Below are positions 43,020 to 54,628 of a stretch of 64,000 nucleotides of DNA, in pieces (the stretch's first letter is position 1; each line of letters starts with the position of its first letter). Below the pieces are notes generated by a model, which saw only the letters and a list, made by a program, of their open reading frames with translations, searched no databases and was not told the DNA's origin. The stretch lies in assembly GCF_037126465.1 (NCBI RefSeq), contig NC_088202.1, positions 129,160,123 through 129,224,122 of the forward strand. The letters run 5' to 3'. The stretch comes from Ornithodoros turicata. Taxonomy: Eukaryota; Arthropoda; Arachnida; Ixodida; Argasidae. Made by a program: the position numbers and the translations under genes.

Positions 43020-43245
43020 CACTGCTTCACCACATAGCACACTCCTAGCCAACCATCATTCCGAATGATATCATTCTGTGTATTGATTTGTTGAAAATGG
43101 GAGGAGGCGCCTATCTGGGACACATTATGCTGTCCCAGATAGGCGCCTCCCCCCTGTTTTTAACAAATCAGGACACAGAATGATATCATCTTGAATGCTG
43201 GTTAGCTAGGAGCGTGCTATGTGGTGAAGTTCTGTTTTAACAGTG
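43020..43245. mobile_element. foldback MITE, copy K (CACTGTT subfamily)
   Basis: TA-flanked (43018-43019, 43246-43247). The 5' arm has lost about 12 bp after CACTG. The core inverted GGCGCCTATCTGGGACA is intact. Confidence 0.88.
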
Positions 43246-43380
43246 TACCTCAGGCTCGGTGAGGCTTCACCATCTCATACACAGACACACCACACACACA
43301 TACATACAGCTTTTTTCCATTTTGACCCTCCTATAATGCTAACGCATTAAAAGTGCAGCAGATTGTCTCGAAAGGACGCC

Positions 43381-43658
43381 CATTCTCAGAAAAAAAGGTG
43401 GAGCAGTTACACCTTTTAGGAGGTAATAGTTGTCGCATATGTTGCGCCTAAAAGGTTGCAAAGTTCTACCTGCTACCTAAGAATTATAGGGTTATAGCTT
43501 CTGATTCGGTGAGCAAGGGGGGTGTACGCCTTTTTGTAGCTATTTGGATATATGATAATTGCTTTTATCGCCCTTTTACACCCCTTATCAGACGCTATGT
43601 TGACCTAGGTGGTAACTATAAAAGTCACCACCTTTACATACCCTTCTTTCTTAGAGTG
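43381..43658. mobile_element. 278-bp TIR element with internal hairpin
   Basis: Left CATTCTCAGAAAAAAAGGTGG and right (inverted) CACTCTAAGAAAGAAGGG…AAAGGTGG. Its ends resemble those of 20199-21063. TA follows the right end. The core GGGGTGTACGCC relates to 27656-27815. Confidence 0.65.
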
Positions 43659-43750
43659 TAGCGTTCATGACAACGAAGCCTGATCAACACAACATGAGCT
43701 CAAATATTGAGCTCCTGTTGTGTTGCTATTACGTCCTTGTTGTTGTCGTG

Positions 43751-44151
43751 CACTGTAAACTTTTTCACACCTTTAAAGGTGTGCGCTATGTACATTCAAC
43801 CTGGTTGCATAACATTGCATCTCCAGGATGATATTTTACAAAATTTGGAAAGCATTACTAAAGAAGTGCAAGTGTCAGTGCAAATCTTGCTTTCATTATG
43901 TCTTGGATATCGTAGGTACGAGCTAATGCATATATGCATCGCTATCGATAACCGAGCACGCGCAAGTGTCTACAATACTGTTGAACAATGTTGAGATGTT
44001 GCAAGACTGAATTTTTGGAGGACAGACAACACTTGAGTCAAGAAAATTTGTGCGAAACCGTGCTCCATTATGATGTTACCAAAATTACACCTAAAAAGGC
44101 GTGCGCCATGCACGTTGTTACACCTTTAAAGATGTGAAAAGATTTAGAGTG
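43751..44151. mobile_element. 401-bp TIR element, CACACCTTTAAAGGTG type
   Basis: TIRs of about 33 bp: CACTGTAAACTTTTTCACACC and, inverted, CACTCTAAATCTTTTCACATC, each followed by TTTAAAGGTGT. The GTGCGC(T/C)ATG block next to each TIR is also shared. Confidence 0.8.
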
Positions 44152-45181
44152 TGCCCAAGCTCTAGCTTCGTCGTCGTGAATCTGGTCCACCAGTTTGCCT
44201 GCGTATACTATATACTACTTTATCTCAATGTAGCGCCATTTCCTCGTAAATGTGAATGCCCTTTCACAGCCTATACATTCTTTATCGCAAGCATCACGTC
44301 TCACAAATTTTCCTGCGCTGAATCAGACAAAACATCCGTGTTTTTTCTCCGTAATGCAGCCTTCGCCGCGCATTAACTCCGTACAGCTGCGTCTCTCTCC
44401 TGCACACCTGTTACGTAACCCAGCTGATGACTCGCAGGCCTTTTCCTATAGACTGCTTGACGCGCTTTGCAGGACGTTCACTGTCGCAATCGTACATGCA
44501 GCAAACATATGTGGTTCCCAGTACATGAAACTGGGGCTGTGACCGGGAACCGGGCAGACCAGCTGACGCCGTGGACACGTGACCCTCAAGCCCTGTGTAA
44601 TCCCATCCACACATGTTGCCGTAATCATAGCGGACGGAATACTTGCATCATCCATCCCGATATATTTCGTAGTATTCGTTTCGAAGGAAGGAGAACTAGA
44701 GGTGTGTGGATGTCTTCGCTGTCTCTACGTGCAAAAGTTTGCGAACGAAATGTGTTTATGCAAGAACCGAATTTGGGATGGAGAAGGTGGGGTTTAGAAT
44801 TTTCTTCGTGCGACAAGATTCCTCGTTCTGCGGAAAGGTAAGAGCGTGTTTCTTTGCGCGTTTTCCATGTGCGAGTATAGTCATAAATGCGACGCGTACA
44901 GCGCGTGTAAACCCAGTTAGTTACCCTTTTGTAGCGATGGTTTAAAGAAGGGCTGGTGCACATAACGAACTTCGCCGTCCCATGTGGTCATCGCTTTATC
45001 GTACGAGCGCTTGCTTTTGCAGAACAAACAAATCCATTGCGAGGAAATCTAAGGGAGTTTTAGATTATCGACAGGTGTTCCCGATGGTCTGTTTCGAAAA
45101 CACGATAATCAAACGCGGCCATCGCTCTATTCGTTTGTAGTGACTGATATCACGTTGCTGAGCCTGGAATTGACAGCTTTC
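44152..45181. other. no gene recognised
   Basis: The frame 44579-44797 has a hydrophobic stretch (VAVIIADGILASSIPIYFVV), and a gtaaga donor-like site follows at about 44838, but no family is recognisable and no acceptor decides an exon. Confidence 0.35.
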
Positions 45182-45184
45182 TTA

Positions 45185-45542
45185 GGGCCCGTTCCGACAT
45201 ACAGCGCTTTGCTCCACAGCGCTGCACCACAGCACTGCAATTCAGTGATGTATTTCCACTGTGGGATTCGCACTTGCAGCGCTCGTCCCAGCGCTGTACT
45301 TGGTGATCTCACGCATCGTACGAAAAAAAAAAAAAAAAAGAAAGGCAGCCCCGTCACGTGAACGCGGCGCCGCGTTCTCATTGGTTCAGGGAGCCTATCG
45401 CTGGGAGACAGCGATGAGAAAGTTCACCGAAGCTCAATTTCGCCAAGCGCTGTTTTCCATCGAGTCGCAGCCGGGAGAGGAGGGAAAAACAGCGCTGGTT
45501 TCCAGTGCTCCGGAGCAAAGCGCTGTATGTCGGAACGGGCCT
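45185..45542. mobile_element. 358-bp PIF/Harbinger-like MITE
   Basis: 30-bp TIR (G/A)GGCCCGTTCCGACATACA plus GCGCTTTGCTCC at both ends, TTA duplication at 45182-45184 and 45543-45545. An A17 run lies in the middle. Confidence 0.9.
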
Positions 45543-45545
45543 TTA

Positions 45546-46430
45546 TCGTATCGCTTTCCTGCAGTGCCTCGGTTCTACTAAAGCTCCCTATACAAGTACA
45601 ACGCGACGATAAAAAGATAAATCAAAAGTGCACAGACTGACAAACATGCAAACTAAGACAGTGCCATATCTGTTTGTCAATTACTGTAATCGGCTCCGTG
45701 AGCCTGATGGTTCTTGACCTGGTCCTATAGAGGATTCAAGCAACCGTTTGATATGTGCCCAGCAGACAATGCTGGCTGCCGGCACTCCTCTAGAATGGCA
45801 GTAGTGGATAGCCCTATGTTCCAATAGTTATACAAAGGAATAAAACTGTGCGCCATCTCAAAGCGGATATCTGGTATTGTGCATTTCGGGAGATAAGGGT
45901 TATAATTATAGTTTATCGGGTCATGTGTTTAAGCGCTCGGATGCGTTGCCCGCGTTAAATCCAAACTGAGAGGCGACATTTGTTGTTGGGTTGGATGCCC
46001 AGGGTTGAGTGTGAGTTGTATGTATGCAACTTCTGTCGTCATGGGAACAATAGCAAGAAGATAGAAAGACGGACGCCGACACGTACGCAGCGCTTGTTAT
46101 AACCCATGATGTGTCCGCTTTTAATAGCACCGCATGTACGCTCGACTGCATTTGATGACAGCGCTACGTCGAAGGGTACCTGACGTGTTTGTATACCTAT
46201 ACCTAGTATTGTGAGCCAAAACTGTCTTCAATGCCTGTACAACGCACAGATAACACATATTACACACAAAGCGCGTGTGACGATCCTCTTAGCTGAGGTG
46301 TGCACGTCCATTTCGTTCTTAAATTCAGAAGAAGCAAAAAGTAGTGGCGACCGCTGAAAGTTCATAATAAAGTTTGTTGGTGGAGTGTTATTACGGAGAA
46401 GTCTGCCTGCCAGTGTAGCGACACAATCGT
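45546..46430. other. no gene recognised
   Basis: No domain, SINE or TIR pair found. Confidence 0.45.
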
Positions 46431-46433
46431 GGG

Positions 46434-46575
46434 TCGGCTTCAAAAGTTCCGCAGGAAACCCAGGGAAAACACCCAGACGACCGGTGTCAAGCTAGGACTC
46501 AAACCCGAATCACCCTTCCCCCAATCTCGGAGTGGAAGGCGATCTACTTATCCACTAATCCACGGGAACTGGCAA
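46434..46575 (-). mobile_element. tRNA-derived SINE, truncated
   Basis: Minus strand: tRNA-like head beginning CCAGTTCCCGTGGATTAGTG, B box GGGTTTGAGTCC, then TGTTTTCCCTGGGTTTCC of the SINE body; the 3' part is missing. Confidence 0.7.
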
Positions 46576-47064
46576 AATCGGGGGCAAAAACTTTCATCTT
46601 ATAATCAGGCCCAAACATTTCAAGTAAATTACGGCAACAAATGTTTTATTTATCTATAAGCCTGCTCCATGAGAGTCAAAACGTTCTTAATAAGAGCGTG
46701 TATACTGCACCACTGTTACTAAAAACAATCGTATCAAAACATCAACCGAAGAAATGTCAATAACCCGTGACCGGGGCATTCCAGATCTGGTGCGGAAACT
46801 CCACAAACGAAGGAGGGGCGTTCTTTGAAGGACGCGCGTGCGGACTGATATGCTCTTCCTACATATAGAGGCTGATGCAAGGAAAGAGGAGGCCCACGTG
46901 ATGCCGGTCCTACCGGGGTCCACTGCGTTTCCCTTCTGAACTACCTACTGCGTTGCAGCTCAGTCAGGTTTTAAAGCACGGGCGAGAGCATAATGGGGAC
47001 AAGTCGGAGTGCGCGACTACCTCCCGCAAACGAACAACTTTTCCCTCTTTTCCTTTTGTTATTC

Positions 47065-47300
47065 CGTGTTAGCACCGCGAAGCAACCGTGGCTGTAAGTG
47101 GAGCACGCGTAGGTAGACAGGGAGACGGGAGCAAGAATAAGTGGGAGCGGGGCGCGGGGTCAGTACACGTCCTGGGCCTACTTCAGGGGGAACTGATGTG
47201 CCGGTGTCTGTCTGGAAATACGCCGGAAAAGCCGGGGATATCCTCGGACAGCACCGCCGGTGGTCGGATTCGAACACAGCACCCCTCGACAGACTATCAA
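47065..47300 (-). mobile_element. tRNA-derived SINE
   Basis: Minus strand: B box GTTCGAATCCGACC, body GGCACATCAGTTCCCCCTGA, 3' end CAGCCACGGTTGCTTCGCGG plus TGCTAACACGG, the same end as the SINEs at 21574 and 57483. Confidence 0.8.
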
Positions 47301-47309
47301 AGAAGACTA

Positions 47310-49066
47310 ACATCAACTTGGTTCTTTTCACTTTTATTGGCAAAGCAAAACGCCGCCAAACAAGGACGAATATCCGTGTGGGCGTATTCGTTTGCTTTGT
47401 CGAGCTGTTTGAAAAGGAAACAGGAAGTAATCTTTTGTTTCGCAGAATCGTCCCTGGATTGCGTATATCGGTTTGCGGCCAAACAAGCAGCGTCGTAGAT
47501 TAATTTGCTGAGAAGAATTTGCACACGACGCCTTAGCGGCCATATTGAGAGGCTTATACTGACAGATGTGGCACAGAATTTCCCACCGTTAAGAATCCAC
47601 AGGTTCGAAATGCCAAATCGTCATATTCTAACGCTGGTATACCGCTTCGAACCGGCGCGAGGACCTGTAGTCGACAAACTTGGAACTAAGCTTGGTCTTG
47701 GCACAGCACTATGTATATAAGCATCTCATGACAATAAATTAACCAATGCTTCGTTTTGTGTTGCTCACAGCGTGTCCGCTCTTCTAAGCCTAACCATCGC
47801 TGAAATGTGTATTTTTCTTCGCTAAAATTATTTCGATGAACATCTAAAACGCGCGAAGCCGGCACATTGCTCAATGATACCCTACTTTGAAAGTTAAATA
47901 CGCTCATTCTCATAACTTCGCAAATATAAGCTTTGATTTCGCAATTTATGATTTTGGTAACGTAGATCTCGAGATCTGGGATTTAGAACGATGGGATATC
48001 GTGGCATATATATAGAGAGAGAAATACATGATGACGATGATATGGGGATGACTGGCATATACCCAAAGCAGCAGAAACCTGAAACTAAGCTGTGACCCCA
48101 TGAGCGATTGCCGATTTTACTTCCGCGTGGAATAGTGAGCCTTCTTTGCTTCTTGGTATATGAGTTTGAGTAAGACGGTAAGTAGTTCACTTTCATCGAG
48201 TTAGTTCGAGTTAGCGGACATTTAGTAGAGATGGAGATGTGTTAATCACTTTGCATGTCCGCAACTGTACCAAGTGTGTTATATTCTCTGCCACCGTTGA
48301 AATATTTTCGTCGCAAACAAAATACAGCGTGCACTCGACTATGCCATCCGCGTTTCACTGAGTACTTGACTCTCCAGATATGCAAAGAAGCCCAAGATAC
48401 TAGAGAATGATGAAATTCGCGGGTGTCTTGCGATCGCCATACTGCGCATGGGTTATGGTAGAAATTTTATTTTTCCCCTTAGAAAGACAATCGCGTATAC
48501 CTGGAGTTCAGCGGCTGCAACACAACTGCGAGAAGTGCGCATGTGAGACAAGGGTCTTTGAAACCTGGCCAAGTGCGTCAGGAAGCCACGCACGTTGCGA
48601 AGGCCGGGGGTAGCCGCTGCGCATCCGTCATTTCCACGGTCGTTCCGGCATCTGTTTCGCCAGACAGGCATCTTTTAGTTGGCATTGAAAAGACGGAGGT
48701 GCTCACTGCATTTATCTGGCATTTGAGATTGTCCCTACGGTGTGCGGTGATAGTATCAACGCGGCTCGCTTTTCAAAGTCAGCGACAGATGTATATGATT
48801 AAAATGTCAGTTTGGGACATCATGGAGGTAGTATGAAGCATTAGACCTTTCGCGGTTCAGTTCTTTCGTACCTATTTTTGATAACTGAGTCCTCTTTTTT
48901 TTTTCCTTCTTTTTGGACGCCGTCGCAACACATAACACCATCACATCACGGTGTTGCACATAACACCGTCGCAAATTTCCTACAATGTACAACTGGTTGC
49001 ATTATTTGCGGCACCTAGTATTTTCCAATGTATCGTAATCACCAGTCAGGTCGACCTTCTACGAGG
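47310..49066. other. no gene recognised
   Basis: Open frames at 47088-47503 overlap the SINE; the rest shows no domain. A T-run lies at 48893-48904. Confidence 0.4.
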
Positions 49067-49081
49067 TATCTATGTGGAACA

Positions 49082-49472
49082 ACCGGCCTCGGTGGCTCAG
49101 TTGGTAGCGTGTTCGCCTTCTGATCCCGAGATCGCTGTTTCAAACCCGGCCGAGGACGCCAGGAACTTGGTGGCAGGGTACAAGTTGCTTAGACACGCCG
49201 TCTTCCGTGAGAGGCGTTAAATACGGGGTGCCGTGTGGTGAGCTTGCATCGCACGATAAAGAACCCTCAGATGGGCAAAAGCAATCCATAGACCGACCGC
49301 TGTGGCGTCGCTCATAATCTCAGTTGTCTCTCGACGTAAACACCCAATTACTTATTTATTTTTGTTTATTTATTTGAGTACCCTCAGGGCTTTACAGCAT
49401 TAAAGAGGGGAGCAGGATAATACAAAGCGTGTAAACACTAGTGGAACAGAACAAGAACAAAATTATTATTAT
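49082..49472 (+). mobile_element. 391-bp tRNA-derived SINE with (ATT)n tail and 15-bp duplication
   Basis: tRNA-like head (A box TGGCTCAGTTGGTAGCG, B box GTTTCAAACCC), a body with GACCGACCGCTGTGGCGTCGC, a second segment rich in TTTATTTATTT, and a short ATT tail. TATCTATGTGGAACA flanks it at 49067-49081 and 49473-49487. A different family from the GGCACAGTTCCCC SINEs. Confidence 0.88.
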
Positions 49473-50014
49473 TATCTATGTGGAACAGCTGGTATACAAA
49501 GAAAGATCGAAGCATGTCAAACCGGAAAAGAGAAGAGAGAGATCGACCACGTGTCCAACCTAGAAACTTTGCATTTTAATCACAGGCGCACTCTTATCGC
49601 ATGTGCGCCCTTGTGGGAGAACAAACAGCGTGGCATTGCTCACAGGCCCATGTGTTGGTGACTCATTGAATTGACGATATGTTTACGTACTCTGCGGTTC
49701 ACATTCTTATCGATGTGAGGTTTGTCAAGACGACTTCGACGATAACCTACTGAAGGCGGGGTAAACCATGATAAGTTGTGTCGTGTGCAGAGTGTTAGCC
49801 AATCAGTGTTAGAACTCTGTAACCTCTTACAGAATGCTCTGTTGTTGGGTGCTTTGTGCGGTTGTCGGGCTCATCTACGACAAACAACTGGGGAATGCAT
49901 GTACAGGTACTACTAGGTCTGGTAAAACAACACAGTAGAATAAAGGGCGTCCCATAGAGAGAAGAATGTTAGGAGAGGAAGCGTAATCTCAGTAACGTTG
50001 GTGCTGCCAATTTT

Positions 50015-50250
50015 GGTCAACATTGGTAGAAGTGTGCGCGGGTGCGACATTCTGATTTTCGATATAAATACTCGATAGAAACAAAAACATATAGAGGTCT
50101 CTCGTTCCTCTACAAGCTTGAGAAGGCGAGCTTGCCAAACCGCCGAACATGCGGCGATAAGGAATCCACAGCACACATCCTGATTCACTGTTGTGGATAC
50201 AGTATGCATCGAAGTGTGCTTCGGGCTGCGTCACAATGACTAGACCACCG
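50015..50250 (+). pseudogene. non-LTR retrotransposon C-terminal fragment
   Basis: SLPNRRTCGDKESTAHILIH followed by CCGY fits the post-RNase H Cys/His knuckle (C…C…H….C). Upstream and downstream parts are missing or degraded. Confidence 0.5.
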
Positions 50251-50254
50251 CCCA

Positions 50255-53200
50255 TTCGAACTGAACATGCTGCGACCGAATCACATGGACATTGCGGCTC
50301 CTTACAGTTTAATAGATTTCCATTCCTTTCCTTCTTTCACAGACATATATGTACAAGCATAGACACATTCTGGAGGGCCCGTCGTTCCAGGAGCCGACAT
50401 CTGGGTAATTTTCTCCTATACGTCTTACCTCATGGACAATTATCTCTTTGTTACCTCGTCGTAGTTTGTCTATCTTCCAGTTAAGTGATACAATTTTCTT
50501 AGCGATCCCGCCGAACATCATCTTTCCGCAGAACAATACAAATGAGATTTCTTAAAACGTTACATCCGGTAATTATCATTGTAATACAACATTTTTTCGT
50601 TGCTAAACCGGATTCCTGCCGATTTTTTCAGACTGAGTTTATTGTGGCCAGGAGAAAGAAACGGAACTAAGCCAAGATGAAAAAGATTAACCTCTTGGCG
50701 GCGCCATCACTTTCAGGCTGTCTTTGAGCTCGTACGCTCTTTTACCGAACTCGTAATAGTACTTCCTGTTGCCTTTTTATGCTGCGTTGCAGTTGCCGCT
50801 TTTCACTGACTCAGGGGAATCCTAGCAGCAAGAAGTGCGAGCTCCGGGTCCCGCCGTTGTCCGGATTCGTCGACGACGGCCTTCTTTCCTTTTGTTTATC
50901 ATTTCTCCCTCTTTTGCACCGGAATATTCCCCGTGTGTCATACGAGAGTTCTAGTATGGCGCAAAGTCGGACCTATACGTACGCGCGTCCGCACTGCGCA
51001 TGCGCACGTCCAGAAAGCAAAGCTGCATTTACGCGTTGCGTGCACGCGCTATTTTGGAAAGTTTGCGCGCGGCGCACAAAATGATTTCCGTTGTTCGCGC
51101 GCGCCTCTGGCGGTGACATTGCTTGCTTGAGAGCAGAAATACCAGTCGCGTTGTCTTTACCAGACGGCGCAGTAGCCATCTACGTTTCAAGAGACATAGT
51201 GTTGCACTGCACCTTATAACGTTACACCATTATAACCTTATACAATGTTATACCATAGCTACTGTCTATGGTGCTTGTCAGGCCATGGGCCGCAAGCACT
51301 CTGCGTAGCGGCAACTGATGTGCATGTCATGTAACCTAAGTTTAATTATGTAAATTTTTGCGAACTGAACTCGGAAATTTACCAAGTAAAGGTCACTTTT
51401 TTACCCCACCAACAGGAAGAGCGTGCCCAGTTTACTCAAATTCATGATAATTGACAGTGATATTCAGGATCTATCCTATCGGGAAAAATGGGCGAACATC
51501 ATGTTTCTCGGGGCACTTGAGTATAACGCAGAAGCACTTGAGTATAACGTTGAGAACGCACTTGAGTATAACGCTGCAGAAGCTCAAACGCAATGATAAA
51601 AATCTCTATTACCCAGTTCGGAAAATAACGTTCTTTCGCATAGTCATCGACATCTCCCATCTGTTTCGCGTTGCTGTAGCTGCAGCATACGCGGTTCATC
51701 TGCCATCAGCAAATCCCGCAACCGCAATTCCGGCGAAACAACCTACCTATTATGTGCTCCGGTGAATTGAATACTATGCTCTCCCATGAAACTCTTAGTA
51801 CTTTACCCCGCCGCTATCCTTTATCGGTATTGTCGCAGGTGACCCATTGTTTGTCTAGATACGTCAAATGAAGGCTTCCCTCGACAGAGAAAGGGGATCG
51901 ACTATTCTGTTCACGCGCGCACGTTTGGAACAAGCTTACGATATGCTACCCAAAGACCGAAACCGTCGCTACTTCACCAGACATTCCTGGTGCTGTTTGT
52001 TAACGTCAGCTATAATTGCGGGTCCACGGGTGAGGTGACGTACAGTGCTAACCGTGTAACTGTAACTGATCGTGCATTTGAGGTGTTGGTGTGGTGGTGG
52101 TGAAGTGTAGAAGAAGGTGTCGTAGAATTTGTGGAGTGCGTCGAGTGGATTACGTCCAGTTAGACAGAGCCATGACGTGGACTGAGGCAAGTGTTGTTGT
52201 TGTTCTTTTTTTTTTGTTTTTTTTGTTTTGTTTTTTTGTTGCCCAGTGGATAATACCTACTTCTCGTTCCATTGCACAAGTCTACAAATGATACCAGTAA
52301 CAAATGCCGATCGTGTGTAATTTTTTTAGTAGCTTCGAGCGTTAACGTTAATACACATGCACTAGAGGCGCTATATGTAACGCTCTATAGCCGCCTGTGA
52401 GCCGAGTGTCTTTTTCTTTTGTATTTGTTTATTTATTTATTTGCCTTTTTGTTATTTCTTTTTCTTTCTTGTTTATATTTTTCCTTTTTTGTTTAGGGAA
52501 TAGCAAGCCGGCGTGCTGCATGGCTGACCTTTCCCCTTTCTTTTTCTTCTTTTTTTTTCTGCCAATAAAGCCCCCCCCCTCCCTCTATAGCCGCTTCGTG
52601 GGCAGAGCTACTGGTCAGCTTTGGAGGAAAGACTGGAGGAGAGCGGGTCGCTTCGGAAGCAAATGTTAGCGTGTAGCGTAGGATTTCAGGCTGTTGCAAT
52701 CAATATCCTAAGTGCTTCACATATCAAATGTCCAACACACATGTCAATGTCAAGGAGCAAAGCCCTAAATATCTCGACATAACTCGTGACTCAGTGAATG
52801 GGCTTCAAGGTGGAAACACAGCAAACGAGATATTTTTTTAGATAGACAGATAGATAAGTGCTTTATTTAAACATTCTATACATTACAAATTATAAATACA
52901 CATATTTATTTAATTATATTAAATTATATTATATTTAATATAAAAATTTAAATACACATATACGTATATCTAAATAATGTATAGTAGGAAATATGGAAGA
53001 ATTTTTAGTAACATAACGGAACCGGCTACGGAAGCGGTTCAGACTGATCTCGGAACAGGTAAGCTCTATACTGTGAAACATTATCCACACGCGACTCGCG
53101 ATAATGATATCCGGCTTCTCTTTTCTTTTTTCTTTTTTTTAGAGCGCATTGCGAATTTCACTCTTTCTTGTGTTCAGAGTAAAGGAGTTTGTACCAGTAT

Positions 53201-53815
53201 CCTACTTGTACGTGTGAGAGGCACATATACTGTACTAGAGCATTGTTTGCGGCATATTGTTTGATATTGACAGAGCAATGTTTGCCGTTCACCTTGGGAG
53301 GTGCACATGTGAACACACAGGGACTTCCCCTGTCATAGAAGAGCCGCATACTGGTGATTCGGTGCAACGTGCAGGTTTGTTCGCAATCCTCTTGAATCAT
53401 TGGTGGTCATTCGAAGGGCTCATTCGATTTTTATTTTGTTTAGAAAGCGGACACCTTGAGGGATCTTTGTCGGAGAAAAAGTGGGCAGGTCGCAAATTTT
53501 GTATCTCTAACTGGTTTGCATATATGATGTTAGGCAAAACACAATAACGAAATGGTAAGAAACGCCCTGGTGTGATTCCAGCGCCACAGCCTACAGGTGG
53601 ATTCGTCGTTGAATATGATATTAAAGCTATAGGGCCAACCCTCACGCCCAGGACCACGTGACGTGGTGGTGACGTAGCTGCGTAACAGTCCTATAGATAA
53701 ATCTACCAGATCGAAATGTGTTTGTCACAATGCCCAAAGATATCGCCATCTTTTTAGTAATCACACTGACTACTTTTGAGATTACTTCAAATTCGTCAAA
53801 GTACAACGTCCCTCA
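50255..53815. other. no gene recognised; CpG-rich stretch and three 16-bp direct repeats
   Basis: 50960-51120 is CpG-rich with TGCGCATGCGCAC (NRF-1-type motif) at about 50995-51007 and may be a promoter, though no exon is recognisable. GCACTTGAGTATAACG occurs three times at 51513, 51534 and 51558. Poly-T and (TTTA)n tracts lie around 52205-52240 and 52420-52560; A+T-rich DNA at 52840-52980. Confidence 0.4.
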
Positions 53816-53817
53816 TA

Positions 53818-54626
53818 CAGGGTGTTTCACCCAAAAGTGATAAAAAATCTAAGTGGTGACGTACTCGCCGGAGGATTTTGGGATTTTCGGCAATTACCTT
53901 CGGGAAACATTTGCCACCATTGAGGGAGGCTTTGGACAGTTTTTAATTAGGATAAATTTATTTTTTCAATTGGACTTTGAAAATTGCCAAGCGAACCTCA
54001 CTTTTCTTTATAGAAATATGAAGACCTCCGCGGATAACCGCAGACCCAACAAAAACTATGCACAGTATCGCAACAGAAATAATCGGAAAAAAATTGTAAA
54101 AATTACGCTTTAGCAGCGCCTGCTTGATCTTCGCAAAGAAGCGCGCGCGAAATGTGCGTCCAGAGGAAGTGTCCCCACCTTCCGTTGTTTTGCCTTGTTT
54201 GTGGTAAGACTGTTGTCACCAGCGTCAAGGTCAAAGGGGGGAAGAAGGGTAAACCAAGAGGCGGGAACACTTCCTCCTCTTCACGCACCTTCCATGCGCT
54301 CTTCTTTGCGACAATCAGGCAGGCTGGGCTAAAGCCGAATTTTTACTAATTTTTTTCGACTATTTCTGTTGTGATACTGCGCATAGTTTTTTGTTGCGTC
54401 TGTGGTAATCCGTGGAGGACTTCATATTACTGTAAAAAAAGTGAGGTTCGCTTGGCAGTTTTCTAAGTTCAATTGAGAAAAATAAATTTCTCCCAATTAA
54501 AAATTGTCCAAGGCCTTTCTAAATGGCGGCAAAAGTTTTCAGAAGGTAATTGCCCAAAGTCCCACAATCCTCCGGAGAGTACGTCGCCAGTTAGAATTTT
54601 TTTGTCACTTCAGGTGAAACACCCTG
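53818..54626. mobile_element. 809-bp foldback element with very long TIRs
   Basis: TIRs extend about 290 bp from CAGGGTGTTTCACC(C/T)…, including GCCAAGCGAACCTCACTTTT and AACTATGCACAGTATCGCAA and their inverses. TA flanks at 53816-53817 and 54627-54628. The middle also holds an inverted TTCGCAAAGAAG pair. No transposase. Confidence 0.87.
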
Positions 54627-54628
54627 TA

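Noticed and set aside
46687..46923. Arg/Ser-rich minus-strand frame of 78 codons
   Set aside because: High-complexity look, but no domain recognised and no splice or start signal to support it.
49084..49160. Possible tRNA gene
   Set aside because: Eroded anticodon arm and B box, long SINE body and 15-bp target duplication.
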